26,566 bases of DNA. Origin: Bdellovibrionales bacterium. Its GTDB lineage: Bacteria > Myxococcota > XYA12-FULL-58-9 > SYDY01. The translations under genes and the position numbers were made by a program. Of this stretch, positions 1 through 7,720 are shown in pieces; within the stretch, counting starts at the first letter, position 1; each line of letters opens with the position of its first letter. The notes under the pieces are model-generated. The model saw only the letters and a list, made by a program, of their open reading frames with translations, was not told where the DNA came from and ran no database searches. Where the stretch lies: assembly GCA_005801425.1 (NCBI GenBank), contig SYDY01000119.1:1-26566 (forward strand), written 5' to 3'.

Positions 1-331
1 ACATTTTTTTCTTGCTCATGGTTTCAGGCATCGTAAGAATCAATGGATAGCCTTTTTGGGCTGCGACAAAAGCCAAAGCAATGCCTGTATTGCCACTTGT
101 GGGCTCAACGAGGGTCATACCTGGTTTGAGCTGTCCACTTTTTTCTGCGGCTTCGATCATGGCCGCACCAATACGATCTTTAACGCTCGATAAAGGATTA
201 AAAAATTCGAGTTTCAAAAGAATGTCGACCGGATATTCACGGCCAATCTTGGTGAGACGCACCAAAGGCGTATTGCCTATGGTTTCGAGAATACTGTTTG
301 AAATTTTAGGACGCAGGCGACGTTCGTACAT
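1..331 (-). CDS. cysK: Cysteine synthase (O-acetylserine sulfhydrylase), N-terminal part, cut by window edge
   Basis: PLP enzyme that makes L-cysteine from O-acetylserine and sulfide in the cytoplasm. The first 110 codons are present; the rest lies beyond position 1. Reading from the ATG at 331, the protein shows the family N-terminus IGNTPLVRL (residues 18-26), the PLP lysine in SSVKDRIG (Lys51) and the substrate loop TSGNTG (78-83). The start is fixed by AAGGAG at 340-345, eight bases upstream. The gene follows cysE by 21 bp on the same strand, so the two are probably cotranscribed and their products form the cysteine synthase complex. Cystathionine beta-synthase shares the fold, but the neighbour cysE favours CysK. 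The family is secure; the exact subtype cannot be settled without the C-terminus. Confidence 0.93.
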   Translation of the reverse strand, partial: MYERRLRPKISNSILETIGNTPLVRLTKIGREYPVDILLKLEFFNPLSSVKDRIGAAMIEAAEKSGQLKPGMTLVEPTSGNTGIALAFVAAQKGYPLILTMPETMSKKKM

Positions 332-352
332 AAAAAGATCTCCTTGATGTTC

Positions 353-1180
353 TCATATCCCATCCCCTTCCGAGAAATAAGACGACAGGTAACGTTGTTG
401 TGTCACGCGACTATGGGCTGAAACATTTTCCGTAAGCCACACGTTGCCACCAATGACCGATTGTTCGCCGATTGTGATCCGTCCAAGGACAGTCGCACCC
501 GAATAAATGGTGACTCCATCACAAAGAATAGGATGTCGTGCCTCGCCATGGATAGGCACACCTTGCGCGTCGCGTGGAATACGTTTTGCCCCGAGCGTGA
601 CACCCTGATAAAGCGTCACCCGTTTACCAATCACCGCTGATTCGCCGATGACCACACCTGTGCCATGATCAATAAAAAAATGTGCCCCAATTTGCGCGCC
701 TGGATGAATGTCGATGCCTGTCAACTCATGGGCGAGTTCGGCGATCATACGCGGCAAAAGCGGAACATGGTGGCGATAAAAAACATGTGCAATCCGATGA
801 TAACGAACCGCCTTGCAACCGGGATAACACAGGACCACTTCGAATGCGTCGTTCGTGGCAGGATCGTTATCGAGTGCAGCTTCAATATCCGAATGAAACA
901 AAGAACCCAAAGCCTGTATCTCATCACCTAATGCCACTGCGGATAAATGAGCCAATTTTGGATGACTGGCACCATAGCAATGTCGTAAAGCTGCGAGCAG
1001 CTTCTCAATCACAGGACGAATTGAATTTTCAAAAACAATGCCAGGACTTGTTTCAAACAACAATGCGGTCGTGACCCAACGCACCAAGAGATGAATTTCC
1101 GCATGCATTTCGCAAAGCAGCGTATGTTCGAGATGATGTTCGCGTAAGCGTTCTTGCAGCGTGTGCGAATGATTCAGCAT
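353..1180 (-). CDS. cysE: Serine O-acetyltransferase
   Basis: Acetylates L-serine with acetyl-CoA to give O-acetylserine, the first committed step of cysteine synthesis. The 275-residue protein has a helical N-terminal half and a C-terminal left-handed beta-helix made of hexapeptide repeats (about residues 150-250). The active-site stretches TGIDIHPGA and FIDHGTGVVIGE carry the Asp and His expected in this family. The last four residues are GDGI, ending in Ile, as in E. coli CysE, where this tail inserts into the CysK active site. The ATG at 1180 has an AGAGGGA Shine-Dalgarno about eight bases upstream. The gene lies between ilvA (upstream, separated by a palindromic repeat pair) and cysK (21 bp downstream). 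The tail predicts feedback control through the CysE-CysK complex. Confidence 0.95.
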   Translation of the reverse strand: MLNHSHTLQERLREHHLEHTLLCEMHAEIHLLVRWVTTALLFETSPGIVFENSIRPVIEKLLAALRHCYGASHPKLAHLSAVALGDEIQALGSLFHSDIEAALDNDPATNDAFEVVLCYPGCKAVRYHRIAHVFYRHHVPLLPRMIAELAHELTGIDIHPGAQIGAHFFIDHGTGVVIGESAVIGKRVTLYQGVTLGAKRIPRDAQGVPIHGEARHPILCDGVTIYSGATVLGRITIGEQSVIGGNVWLTENVSAHSRVTQQRYLSSYFSEGDGI

Positions 1181-1203
1181 TTATTTTCCCTCTGGGGTGC
1201 TTC

Positions 1204-1280
1204 TTGTAAGGGCGGTTCGCGAACCGCCCTTGCGGCGCTTGTCATATGCAAACAGGGCGGTTCACGAACCGCCCCTACAA
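1204..1280. repeat. Mirror-image pair of GGGCGGTTC palindromes (BIME-like)
   Basis: Two palindromes sit in inverted orientation between ilvA and cysE. The first is a perfect 24-bp palindrome at 1208-1231 centred on TTCGCGAA. The second is GGGCGGTTCACGAACCGCCC at 1255-1274. The outer ends TTGTAAGGG and CCCCTACAA are near inverted copies, so the whole unit is itself palindromic. The same family recurs at 4698, 18258, 23549 and 26159. It may act as a transcript stabiliser or attenuator between two co-directional genes. Confidence 0.9.
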
Positions 1281-1291
1281 TAGGAAATGCA

Positions 1292-2806
1292 CTATCTCTC
1301 GGTGGGGTCCGACAAAAACAAATCGTAAGCCGTGTTGTCGGTTTCATCCCAATAACGGTAACCGATACTATCCAATGCTTTGAATAATTCTTTGCGTTCA
1401 CCATCACCGATTTGAAAACCGGCAAGCACACGTCCATAGGCCGCACCGTGATTGCGATAATGAAACATGCTGATGTTCCAACGTTTGCCTACAGTTTCGA
1501 GAAACGCAATCAATGCGCCAGGACGCTCGGGAAATTGCACCCGCACGAGTACTTCTTTGCCAATGCCAACCCCACGACCGCCCACCATATAACGGATATG
1601 AAGCTTGGCCATTTCGTTGTCACTCAAATCGGTCACTTCATAACCCGCACGAATAAGTCGCGCGGCAACACCCGTACGATCGGCCGTGGACGCTGTTTTG
1701 ACACCACAAAAAACACGGGCTTTGGTCGCATCGGCATAACGATAATTGAATTCGGTGATCATCGCACTTTTGCCAAGCTCACGACAAAAACGCCGGAAAC
1801 TTCCGGGTCGCTCAGGAATAGTGACCGCAAGCAACGCTTCTCGATTTTCGCCAAGCTCAGCACGTTCGGCCACATGACGCAAACGATCGAAATTGGTGTT
1901 GGCGCCGCTCACAATGGCCACATGACGCGTGCCCGCACCACCTGCTGCGATGTATTTTTTCAAACCCGCGATGGCGATGGCCCCCGAAGGCTCGGCCACC
2001 ACACGCGTGTCCCCAAAAACATCTTTGATGGCCGCGCAGATCTCATCGGTTTTCACCAAAATCACTTCATGGACATGATTGCGCACCACATCAAACGGAT
2101 GTTTGCCTATTTGCTTGACCGCCACACCATCGGCGAAAATTCCAACCCAATCGAGAACCACACGGCGAGCCGCTTTAAGCGAGTCGTGCAATGTGGCGGC
2201 ATCTTCAGGCTCCACACCGATAATTTTAATATGAGGCGCAACACGCGAGACATACGCCACAATGCCTGCAATCAGCCCACCGCCACCGACTGGCACAAAA
2301 ATGGTGTCGATGTTTTGTTGCTGGCGCAAGATCTCCATGCCCACGGTGCCCTGCCCCGCGATCACATGGGGATCATCAAACGGATGGATGTAAACGCAGT
2401 TCTTTTTCTTCGCCAGATCCGTGGCATAGATCTGGGCCTCATCGTAGGTATCGCCCTTAAGCACAACCTTGGCACCAAGCGCCTCCACCGCTTCAACTTT
2501 GATGGCAGGTGTTGTGCTCGGCATCACGATAAGCGATTTGATCCCCAAGTGACGGGCGCCATAGGCCACACCCTGCGCGTGGTTGCCTGCCGATGCGGCA
2601 ATCACACCGCGTTTGCGCTCTTCAGGCGTCAGGCTTGCCAGCTTGGCATAGGCACCACGGATCTTGAATGAAAAAATCGGTTGCAGATCTTCACGCTTCA
2701 ACCACACTTCAACGCCCAAACGCTTGCTTAACATAGGCGCAGGATCAAGCGGCGTGTATTTTGCGACGTCGTAAACAGGGGCGCGAAGGATCTGCTCAAG
2801 TTCCAT
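1292..2806 (-). CDS. ilvA: Threonine ammonia-lyase, biosynthetic type with two C-terminal ACT-like domains
   Basis: Deaminates L-threonine to 2-oxobutanoate, the first step towards isoleucine; it also acts on serine, releasing 2-aminoacrylate. The 504-residue length is that of the long, isoleucine-regulated form. The PLP domain shows SFKIRGA with Lys48 and the phosphate-binding loop VGGGGLIAG. After about residue 330 there are two related regulatory segments, recognisable by AVTIPERPGSF and VRVQFPERPGAL. The ATG at 2806 is preceded by GGAG inside the end of argJ, whose stop lies 5 bp upstream, so translation is probably coupled. The lower-case context (argJ before, cysE and cysK after) makes an amino-acid biosynthetic operon. 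The divergent ridA gene at 4219 fits, because RidA removes IlvA's enamine by-products. Confidence 0.95.
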   Translation of the reverse strand: MELEQILRAPVYDVAKYTPLDPAPMLSKRLGVEVWLKREDLQPIFSFKIRGAYAKLASLTPEERKRGVIAASAGNHAQGVAYGARHLGIKSLIVMPSTTPAIKVEAVEALGAKVVLKGDTYDEAQIYATDLAKKKNCVYIHPFDDPHVIAGQGTVGMEILRQQQNIDTIFVPVGGGGLIAGIVAYVSRVAPHIKIIGVEPEDAATLHDSLKAARRVVLDWVGIFADGVAVKQIGKHPFDVVRNHVHEVILVKTDEICAAIKDVFGDTRVVAEPSGAIAIAGLKKYIAAGGAGTRHVAIVSGANTNFDRLRHVAERAELGENREALLAVTIPERPGSFRRFCRELGKSAMITEFNYRYADATKARVFCGVKTASTADRTGVAARLIRAGYEVTDLSDNEMAKLHIRYMVGGRGVGIGKEVLVRVQFPERPGALIAFLETVGKRWNISMFHYRNHGAAYGRVLAGFQIGDGERKELFKALDSIGYRYWDETDNTAYDLFLSDPTER

Positions 2807-2811
2807 GATCT

Positions 2812-4128
2812 CTAACTCCGATAATCAGCATTTTCGCTGATATATTCATGGGTGCGATCGCCACCCCAAACCGTGCATGCAACGTTACCACCGCCCAGAT
2901 CGATCACAATATCCACGCATCTTGCATGCGCTGGGAAATTGATAGGTGGATGAAACATACCCTGAGCATCAGGCGCACCACTTTCGTACAACTCAGCCTC
3001 TTTAAGATAACGCACGAGACGTTTTTCTTTTTCGGCATCAAGTCGCGAACGGCCTTCTTCAAAAACAACTTCATTGCCAAGCCACACACTGCATGCCTCA
3101 GGTGCAAACCAGGCGTTATTTTGTTCTAAGCATTTGCCCACAGCCATAATCAAACGCCCCACATTGGGATCGTTGCCTGCCACCGCACATTGCCACAACG
3201 GCGAATTGACCACCGATTTACCCACAGCGCGCGCTATGGTGTGATCAGGCGCCCCTTCAACACGCACGCGCATGACATGATGCACGCCTTCGCCATTGCG
3301 AACCACGTCCACCGCAAGTTCGCGGCACACATCGCAAAGCGCTTCGGTAAAAGCATCTTCCGATATAGAAGCACCGCGCCGCGATGATACAAGCACCACC
3401 GTGTCCGATGTACTTTGATCGGTGTCGATGCTAATGGCATTGAACGAACCATTGACCGCTCGCTTCAATGCACGGCGCATGGCATCGCGATCGATATCAA
3501 GATCCGTCGTAATAAAAACAAGCATGGTCGCAAGATTGGGTTCAACCATCCCAGCGCCTTTGGCAATGCCCACAATGCTGCCGCCCTCAAGATCCCGTCT
3601 GCGCACTTTTGGATAAAGATCGGTCGTCATGATTGCGCGCGCCATGGGCAGAATACTTTGGCTTTGCAAATGTTCAACCGCATGTGGAATGGCAGCCGTC
3701 ATCGCATTCACAGGCAAGCACCATCCGATCACACCGGTGGATGATGGCAATACCTGAGAGGCATCAAAACCAAGCGCCGCACCCACCGCAGAACAAATCG
3801 ATTCCGCTGCTTCGCGTCCACCAGGTGCCGCCACATTGGCGATTTTGTTATTCACCACAACCGCACCGAGTGAATCATAGGCAAGACGCTCCCGCCCTAC
3901 ATGGATCGCATCACCACAAAATGCATTTTGCGTGAACATCGCAGCAAAGGCCTCGGATGGTTCGTCGAGAACCAGCAGCGAGAGACGCATCTCCGTTTCA
4001 CGTTGCACCTCTTCGGCCACAAAACGAAATGTTGCACTCCCGACACGGAATCCCGCCGGCAAATCGGACTGTTCCCTAAGCCAAGCGTCATGTTCGTCGC
4101 ATGTGCGAAACACCATAACATCAGCCAT
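2812..4128 (-). CDS. argJ: ArgJ-family glutamate N-acetyltransferase (ornithine acetyltransferase), divergent N-terminus
   Basis: ArgJ moves the acetyl group from N-acetylornithine to glutamate, recycling it in arginine synthesis. It is made as a precursor that cuts itself before a catalytic threonine. Here the cleavage segment is visible as EPNLATMLVF, with Thr201 the expected nucleophile. Other family signatures are LPSSTGVIG (127-135), KGAGM (190-194) and the C-terminal ENADYRS. The protein is 438 residues from the ATG at 4128, chosen because GGAAGGG lies 6-7 bases upstream; an earlier in-frame ATG at 4143 overlaps that ribosome-binding site. The first 100 residues are unusual: the common GIK motif near the N-terminus and the NANA-TG motif are replaced by ANVAAPGG. 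Whether it is mono- or bifunctional, or even fully ArgJ in substrate, is uncertain. Confidence 0.88.
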   Translation of the reverse strand: MADVMVFRTCDEHDAWLREQSDLPAGFRVGSATFRFVAEEVQRETEMRLSLLVLDEPSEAFAAMFTQNAFCGDAIHVGRERLAYDSLGAVVVNNKIANVAAPGGREAAESICSAVGAALGFDASQVLPSSTGVIGWCLPVNAMTAAIPHAVEHLQSQSILPMARAIMTTDLYPKVRRRDLEGGSIVGIAKGAGMVEPNLATMLVFITTDLDIDRDAMRRALKRAVNGSFNAISIDTDQSTSDTVVLVSSRRGASISEDAFTEALCDVCRELAVDVVRNGEGVHHVMRVRVEGAPDHTIARAVGKSVVNSPLWQCAVAGNDPNVGRLIMAVGKCLEQNNAWFAPEACSVWLGNEVVFEEGRSRLDAEKEKRLVRYLKEAELYESGAPDAQGMFHPPINFPAHARCVDIVIDLGGGNVACTVWGGDRTHEYISENADYRS

Positions 4129-4218
4129 CTCACGCCCTTCCATTCCCTGCCCGTCTTTCTATTATCGACCCACCGCAGTGCATCGACAAGAGAAAGACAG
4201 TGTATTACGGTTTTCTCC
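4129..4218. promoter_or_regulatory. Divergent intergenic region between argJ operon and ridA
   Basis: This 90-bp gap separates two divergent starts, so it should hold the promoters of both the argJ-ilvA-cysE-cysK run and ridA. The argJ ribosome-binding site (GGAAGGG on the minus strand) is visible at about 4135-4142. I cannot pick out convincing -35/-10 pairs or an operator by eye. Confidence 0.45.
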
Positions 4219-4686
4219 ATGATTTCTGACATCGAAACGCGTCTTATTGAAAAAGGCCTTACCCTTCCCCATGCGGCAGCCCCTGCTGCCAATTACGTGC
4301 CCTTTGTCTGTACGGGCAATCTGGTGTTCATTTCTGGGCAATTGCCCATGCAAGACGGAAAGCTCCAGTACAAGGGTACCGTGGGCCGCGATGTGAGCAT
4401 CGAGGATGCGATCAAAGCTGCGGAGATCGTGGCGCTCAATATTCTTGCGCAACTCAAAGCGGCATGCGGCGGCGATCTCTCACGCGTCAAGCGCTGCGTG
4501 CGTTTGGGTGGTTTTGTGGCATGCACCAATGAGTTTACCGAACAACCCAAAGTCATCAACGGTGCATCCAATTTGATGGTCGAATTGTTGGGCGATGCCG
4601 GACGGCATTCGCGCGCCGCCGTAGGCACCAATGCATTGCCACTCGGTACGCCTGTGGAAATCGATGCGGTGTTTGAGATTCAATAA
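4219..4686 (+). CDS. ridA: RidA/YjgF-family enamine/imine deaminase
   Basis: RidA proteins hydrolyse reactive enamines and imines such as 2-aminoacrylate, which PLP enzymes including threonine ammonia-lyase release and which would otherwise inactivate other PLP enzymes. The 155-residue protein shows the trimeric chorismate-mutase-like fold signatures: VFISGQLPMQDG near residues 36-48, the NILAQLKAACGGDLSRVKRCVRL helix-strand region in the middle, and HSRAAVG...LPLGTPVEIDAVFEI at the C-terminus, where the Arg binds the carboxylate in characterised members. The ATG at 4219 is the first one consistent with the family length. The gene diverges from argJ-ilvA across about 90 bp, which probably holds promoters for both directions. 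A palindromic repeat pair follows the stop codon. Confidence 0.92.
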   Translation: MISDIETRLIEKGLTLPHAAAPAANYVPFVCTGNLVFISGQLPMQDGKLQYKGTVGRDVSIEDAIKAAEIVALNILAQLKAACGGDLSRVKRCVRLGGFVACTNEFTEQPKVINGASNLMVELLGDAGRHSRAAVGTNALPLGTPVEIDAVFEIQ

Positions 4687-4697
4687 AATCGCTGCCG

Positions 4698-4754
4698 TGT
4701 AGGGGCGGTTCGCGAACCGCCCTCAACAAGGGTCGTTCACGAACGCCCCCTACA
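4698..4754. repeat. Mirror-image pair of GGGCGGTTC-type palindromes
   Basis: This lies between ridA and the next plus-strand gene. The left palindrome is GGGCGGTTCGCGAACCGCCC at 4703-4722. The right one, at 4730-4750, is an imperfect relative with GGTCGTTCACGAACG at its core. The outer ends TGTAGGGGC and GCCCCCTACA are inverted copies, so the 57-bp unit could fold into one long hairpin or two short ones. Confidence 0.9.
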
Positions 4755-4769
4755 GACAAGGAGTAAAAT

Positions 4770-6029
4770 ATGAGCACCATGAAGGTAACAGATGCGGCTG
4801 TCCTAGGAATGCAAGCCAAACTGCGCGATGCATGGACCCCCGCCATGTATGCAGCGCTTCAAAACGGCATGGAAGAAAAATGCGGTAACGCATGGCCCAA
4901 GTGGGCCGAACAACCCATTTTCATGCCACCCACATTGCGGGAAAAAATCACGGGTGCGGCGATGAGCATCGCGAACGATCTCAAAGCACTGGATATTCCC
5001 GCACGAAGAATCGACGCCGTTCCCGAGAGTTTCCAAACCCTTTTACCCGCAAATCCTCTTCCAAAAACTTTGCTCATTGATTTCGCGGTTGTAGAAAATC
5101 CAGAAACAAAAAACCTCGACGTCAAACTCATTGAGCTCCAAGGCGCTGCCAATTATTTTTTCCAAACCCAAGCGCAAGCACAAACATGGGTTGAACTTTT
5201 AAAAGGCGTGCCCGGCATACCCCAAGCCTGGGAATGGACACTCAATGGATCCAATCACGAAGGATTCACCGCACTGATGCGTGATTGCATCCTCGGCACG
5301 CATCGGCCCGAAGAATGCGCCATGGTCGATGTGGATCTTGAGAGCCAACACTTTCATACCGATTTTGTGGCCACGGCCCGTGCTCTTGGTATTCCTGTGA
5401 TCGACGCCGAGGATTTAATCCAAATCAATGACAAGCTATACCGCCGTCCAACTGAACTTGGCGGTGCACTCATCGAAATTAAGCGCCTCTACAACCGCGT
5501 CATCGGCGATGAAGTCGCATCAAAAAAAATCGTGCTCCCTTTCGATTTTACGACACTCGATATTGAGATGTTTCCCAATCCAGCGGACCAGTATCGCTGG
5601 GCCAAAGGTGTCATGGTCTATCTCAAAGATCATCCCAGCGTACCCAAAACTACGGTACTTTCAGAGGTTCCTGCCGACGTTCTATCGGGCGATCTTTCTG
5701 GTTTTGTACTCAAGCGCGCCGAAGGTTTCGGCGGCAATGCGGTCATCACCGATATTACGTTAGATAGCCTTTCCGGTATTCCTGAGGCAGAACGCAATCA
5801 GTGGCTCATGCAAGAAAAAGTAAAATATGCCCATTGGGTCACGCCCTGTGGCGAAGATCCAAGGCCGATTGGAACAGAAGTTCGTGTGGTGATGGTACGG
5901 CGCGATGAAGACACAGAAATGACACCTGCTTATCTTTGGGTGCGCGCGTCACGTGGCAAGATGTTTAACGCAGGTTTCAATAAAACAGAAACGGGTGTCG
6001 GCGTTACGTTGGGCATGTGGCCGAAATAG
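4770..6029 (+). CDS. Putative ATP-grasp-like protein of unknown substrate
   Basis: A 419-residue soluble protein with no signal peptide. I do not recognise a named family with certainty. The middle and C-terminal parts resemble ATP-grasp ligases, possibly of the glutathionylspermidine-synthase-like permuted kind: LYRRPTELGGALIEIKRLYNRVIGDE near residues 223-248, then FVLKRAEGFGGNAVI (about 311-325), which looks like the Lys and glycine-rich nucleotide loop, and IGTEVRVVMV further on. The ATG at 4770 has AAGGAG nine bases upstream. The gene is preceded by a repeat pair and ends convergently with the DUF5690 gene, overlapping it by 26 bp. A peptide-ligase-type activity is inferred from the fold only. 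Confidence 0.55.
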   Translation: MSTMKVTDAAVLGMQAKLRDAWTPAMYAALQNGMEEKCGNAWPKWAEQPIFMPPTLREKITGAAMSIANDLKALDIPARRIDAVPESFQTLLPANPLPKTLLIDFAVVENPETKNLDVKLIELQGAANYFFQTQAQAQTWVELLKGVPGIPQAWEWTLNGSNHEGFTALMRDCILGTHRPEECAMVDVDLESQHFHTDFVATARALGIPVIDAEDLIQINDKLYRRPTELGGALIEIKRLYNRVIGDEVASKKIVLPFDFTTLDIEMFPNPADQYRWAKGVMVYLKDHPSVPKTTVLSEVPADVLSGDLSGFVLKRAEGFGGNAVITDITLDSLSGIPEAERNQWLMQEKVKYAHWVTPCGEDPRPIGTEVRVVMVRRDEDTEMTPAYLWVRASRGKMFNAGFNKTETGVGVTLGMWPK

Positions 6030-7380
6030 TCACATTCTCAGGGCAGGCATCCCCGCCTTCGCGAGGGTAGATTTGGCCTGCCCCTGCAATTTTTCCCGCC
6101 ATCCGATCAAAATAAAACATCGAAATCAGGTATGAGCCCGTGCAAACGGCACTTGTCACGTAAGCAAAGATCGTAAAAAATTCGATCCACGACAGTTGGG
6201 GTTGGGCAAAGTTTTTATAAAGCAGCACAAGTACGCTTCCCAAATAACCAAAGGCATCGGCGAAATAAATCATGAAACCGCTGGTGCCCACAAATCCTAC
6301 GGTTGCAATCAAGCGATCGAATAAAACACATCCAAAAGGCACATAGGCCGTATAAAGGCCAACACCCACGGCAACCATCCAAGAGATAGGCCCTAGCAAC
6401 CCCTGTTGATACAAAAATGTGCTCACACCCATGAGCGCCGTACCCAATGCCATCAAACCATGGACTGCGAACAATGCACGACGATTGCTCTTGATCACCA
6501 TCACGCTGGCCAAAACAACCAGCACCCCCACAGCAACCGGTGTTTCGGTGGAGGTCAAAATAGTTGGCTGCGCGCCATATCCCAACGCAGACCACAACTC
6601 CGTGGCAAAATTATCACGAAAATCGCGAAATGCTGTAAGCAACATGTACATGGTCGTAAGCACCAACATCCCCGGTGCATACAAAATTAAAAACCGCCGT
6701 CTGTCGGCGTAGGACATGGTCGTGCGTTTGGTGCGCGCCGCTTCATCCGCAGCCGATGGCGGGGGTATTTTATCGAGCATCCACACAAAGAAAAAAAGCG
6801 GAGGCAAATAAACAAGGCCCACCACAAACGGCATCCATGTTTCGGGTACGCCCGAAATAAGAAACCAACGCCCTACGGTTTTTGCAAAACCACTGCCGAC
6901 GATAAAGCTTGCCGATAAGCCTGCGCCGAGTATTTCTGAGATGCGACGTCCTTCAAGAAAACCGAAGATCAATCCCCAACCCATGCCCAACGGAACACCA
7001 TTGAGCAAAAGCCAGATGGCATTCCAAGGCGCCGGTGTGAGCGCAAAGAGCAACAAAGCAAGCTCGGCGATACCGATCAAGACAATAATCGCCATTGACC
7101 TGTATTGGGGTCCCAATTCGGAAATGACTTTGATGCCGATAAATTTAGAGCTGGCGTAACCAATCACCTGAAAGATCACAAACCATACTTTGAGGTCCAT
7201 GGCCGGAAGGAACGGCAACGTGACCTGGCCTGGAAAAATGGCTGCAGCAAAAGCCTTGCGATACCCGTAAACGCATAAATAGGTGCAAAATGCAGCCATC
7301 GTCGCATAGACAATAAAGACGAGACTTTCAGAACGTTTGGTAAGCCAGCGCGTCATTGGATGTGTAATTTCCGTGGTCAT
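6004..7380 (-). CDS. DUF5690-family polytopic membrane protein (MFS-like)
   Basis: A 458-residue integral membrane protein with about 12 hydrophobic segments, a cytoplasmic loop around residue 210-235 (rich in Ala, Arg and Lys) and overall similarity to the DUF5690 family of putative major-facilitator-like transporters. The substrate is unknown. The ATG at 7380 is chosen because GGAG lies nine bases upstream; an in-frame GTG at 7395 overlaps that site. After the last membrane segment the final 24 or so residues (AGAGQIYPREGGDACPEN...) are encoded by a dispersed palindromic repeat at 6041-6085, and the reading frame then runs 26 bp into the 3' end of the convergent ATP-grasp-like gene. The native C-terminus has therefore probably been replaced by repeat-encoded residues. 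Confidence 0.8.
   Translation of the reverse strand: MTTEITHPMTRWLTKRSESLVFIVYATMAAFCTYLCVYGYRKAFAAAIFPGQVTLPFLPAMDLKVWFVIFQVIGYASSKFIGIKVISELGPQYRSMAIIVLIGIAELALLLFALTPAPWNAIWLLLNGVPLGMGWGLIFGFLEGRRISEILGAGLSASFIVGSGFAKTVGRWFLISGVPETWMPFVVGLVYLPPLFFFVWMLDKIPPPSAADEAARTKRTTMSYADRRRFLILYAPGMLVLTTMYMLLTAFRDFRDNFATELWSALGYGAQPTILTSTETPVAVGVLVVLASVMVIKSNRRALFAVHGLMALGTALMGVSTFLYQQGLLGPISWMVAVGVGLYTAYVPFGCVLFDRLIATVGFVGTSGFMIYFADAFGYLGSVLVLLYKNFAQPQLSWIEFFTIFAYVTSAVCTGSYLISMFYFDRMAGKIAGAGQIYPREGGDACPENVTISATCPT
6041..6085. repeat. Palindromic repeat at convergent gene ends, coding in DUF5690 gene
   Basis: GGGCAGGC at 6041-6048 pairs with GCCTGCCC at 6076-6083, and between them lies a CCCCGCCTTCGCGAGGG hairpin of the same type as those at 15214 and 18288. 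It sits just after the stop of the ATP-grasp-like gene, where it could serve as a terminator, and is translated on the minus strand as part of the DUF5690 C-terminus. Confidence 0.8.
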
Positions 7381-7486
7381 GTTCAAATACTCCACCACGG
7401 CTCGGCAGGGGCGTGTTTGTCTTTTATGAAGAAGATCTCATTTTCGTCAAGTTGTGCAAAAGAAGGGGTCAAGCTACAAGCGGGTC
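7381..7486. promoter_or_regulatory. Divergent promoter region of DUF5690 gene and lipoprotein-SDR operon
   Basis: About 106 bp between two divergent starts. The GGAG ribosome-binding site of the DUF5690 gene is at about 7390-7393. Promoters for both directions are expected here, but no clear hexamers or operator can be named. Confidence 0.4.
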
Positions 7487-7720
7487 ATGCGATTTGGCTT
7501 CTTGGTGTTCATCGCGTGCGCCGGATGCGCACCCTGGATCTATACGGGACAGAAAAACGGAAAATGCGTCAATTACAAGCCGTGGTGCTTGAGCACCCTC
7601 AGCGATCGTGACTGCACCATCACGCCCGATGGATGCACCGTGTGTACATGCAATAACAATCAAATGATCCAAAATAATTCAGATATTCTTCAGCAGCACA
7701 ATAAAGGCAAACCCCAATGA
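7487..7720 (+). CDS. Small Cys-rich putative lipoprotein
   Basis: A 77-residue protein starting MRFGFLVFIACAGCAP, a short positively charged start, a hydrophobic run and a CAGC or IAC segment that can serve as a lipobox. After the putative lipid-anchored Cys the mature part is small, with about seven further cysteines (KCVNYKPWC, DCTITPDGCTVCTC) and a Gln/Asn-rich tail. The spacing suggests disulfide bonds in the periplasm or at the cell surface. I do not recognise the family. The ATG at 7487 is chosen because it starts the signal peptide; a GTG at 7454 would add an unlikely leader. The stop overlaps the start of the next gene (ATGA), so translation is probably coupled. Its function is unknown. 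Confidence 0.65.
   Translation: MRFGFLVFIACAGCAPWIYTGQKNGKCVNYKPWCLSTLSDRDCTITPDGCTVCTCNNNQMIQNNSDILQQHNKGKPQ

Noticed and set aside
1204-1280. Palindromic repeats as a CRISPR array
   Set aside because: Only two units per site, in inverted rather than direct orientation, and no cas genes nearby.
1412-2671. Long open frame opposite ilvA
   Set aside because: It is antisense to a well-supported ilvA, its translation is His/Thr-rich without any family pattern, and it has no ribosome-binding site.
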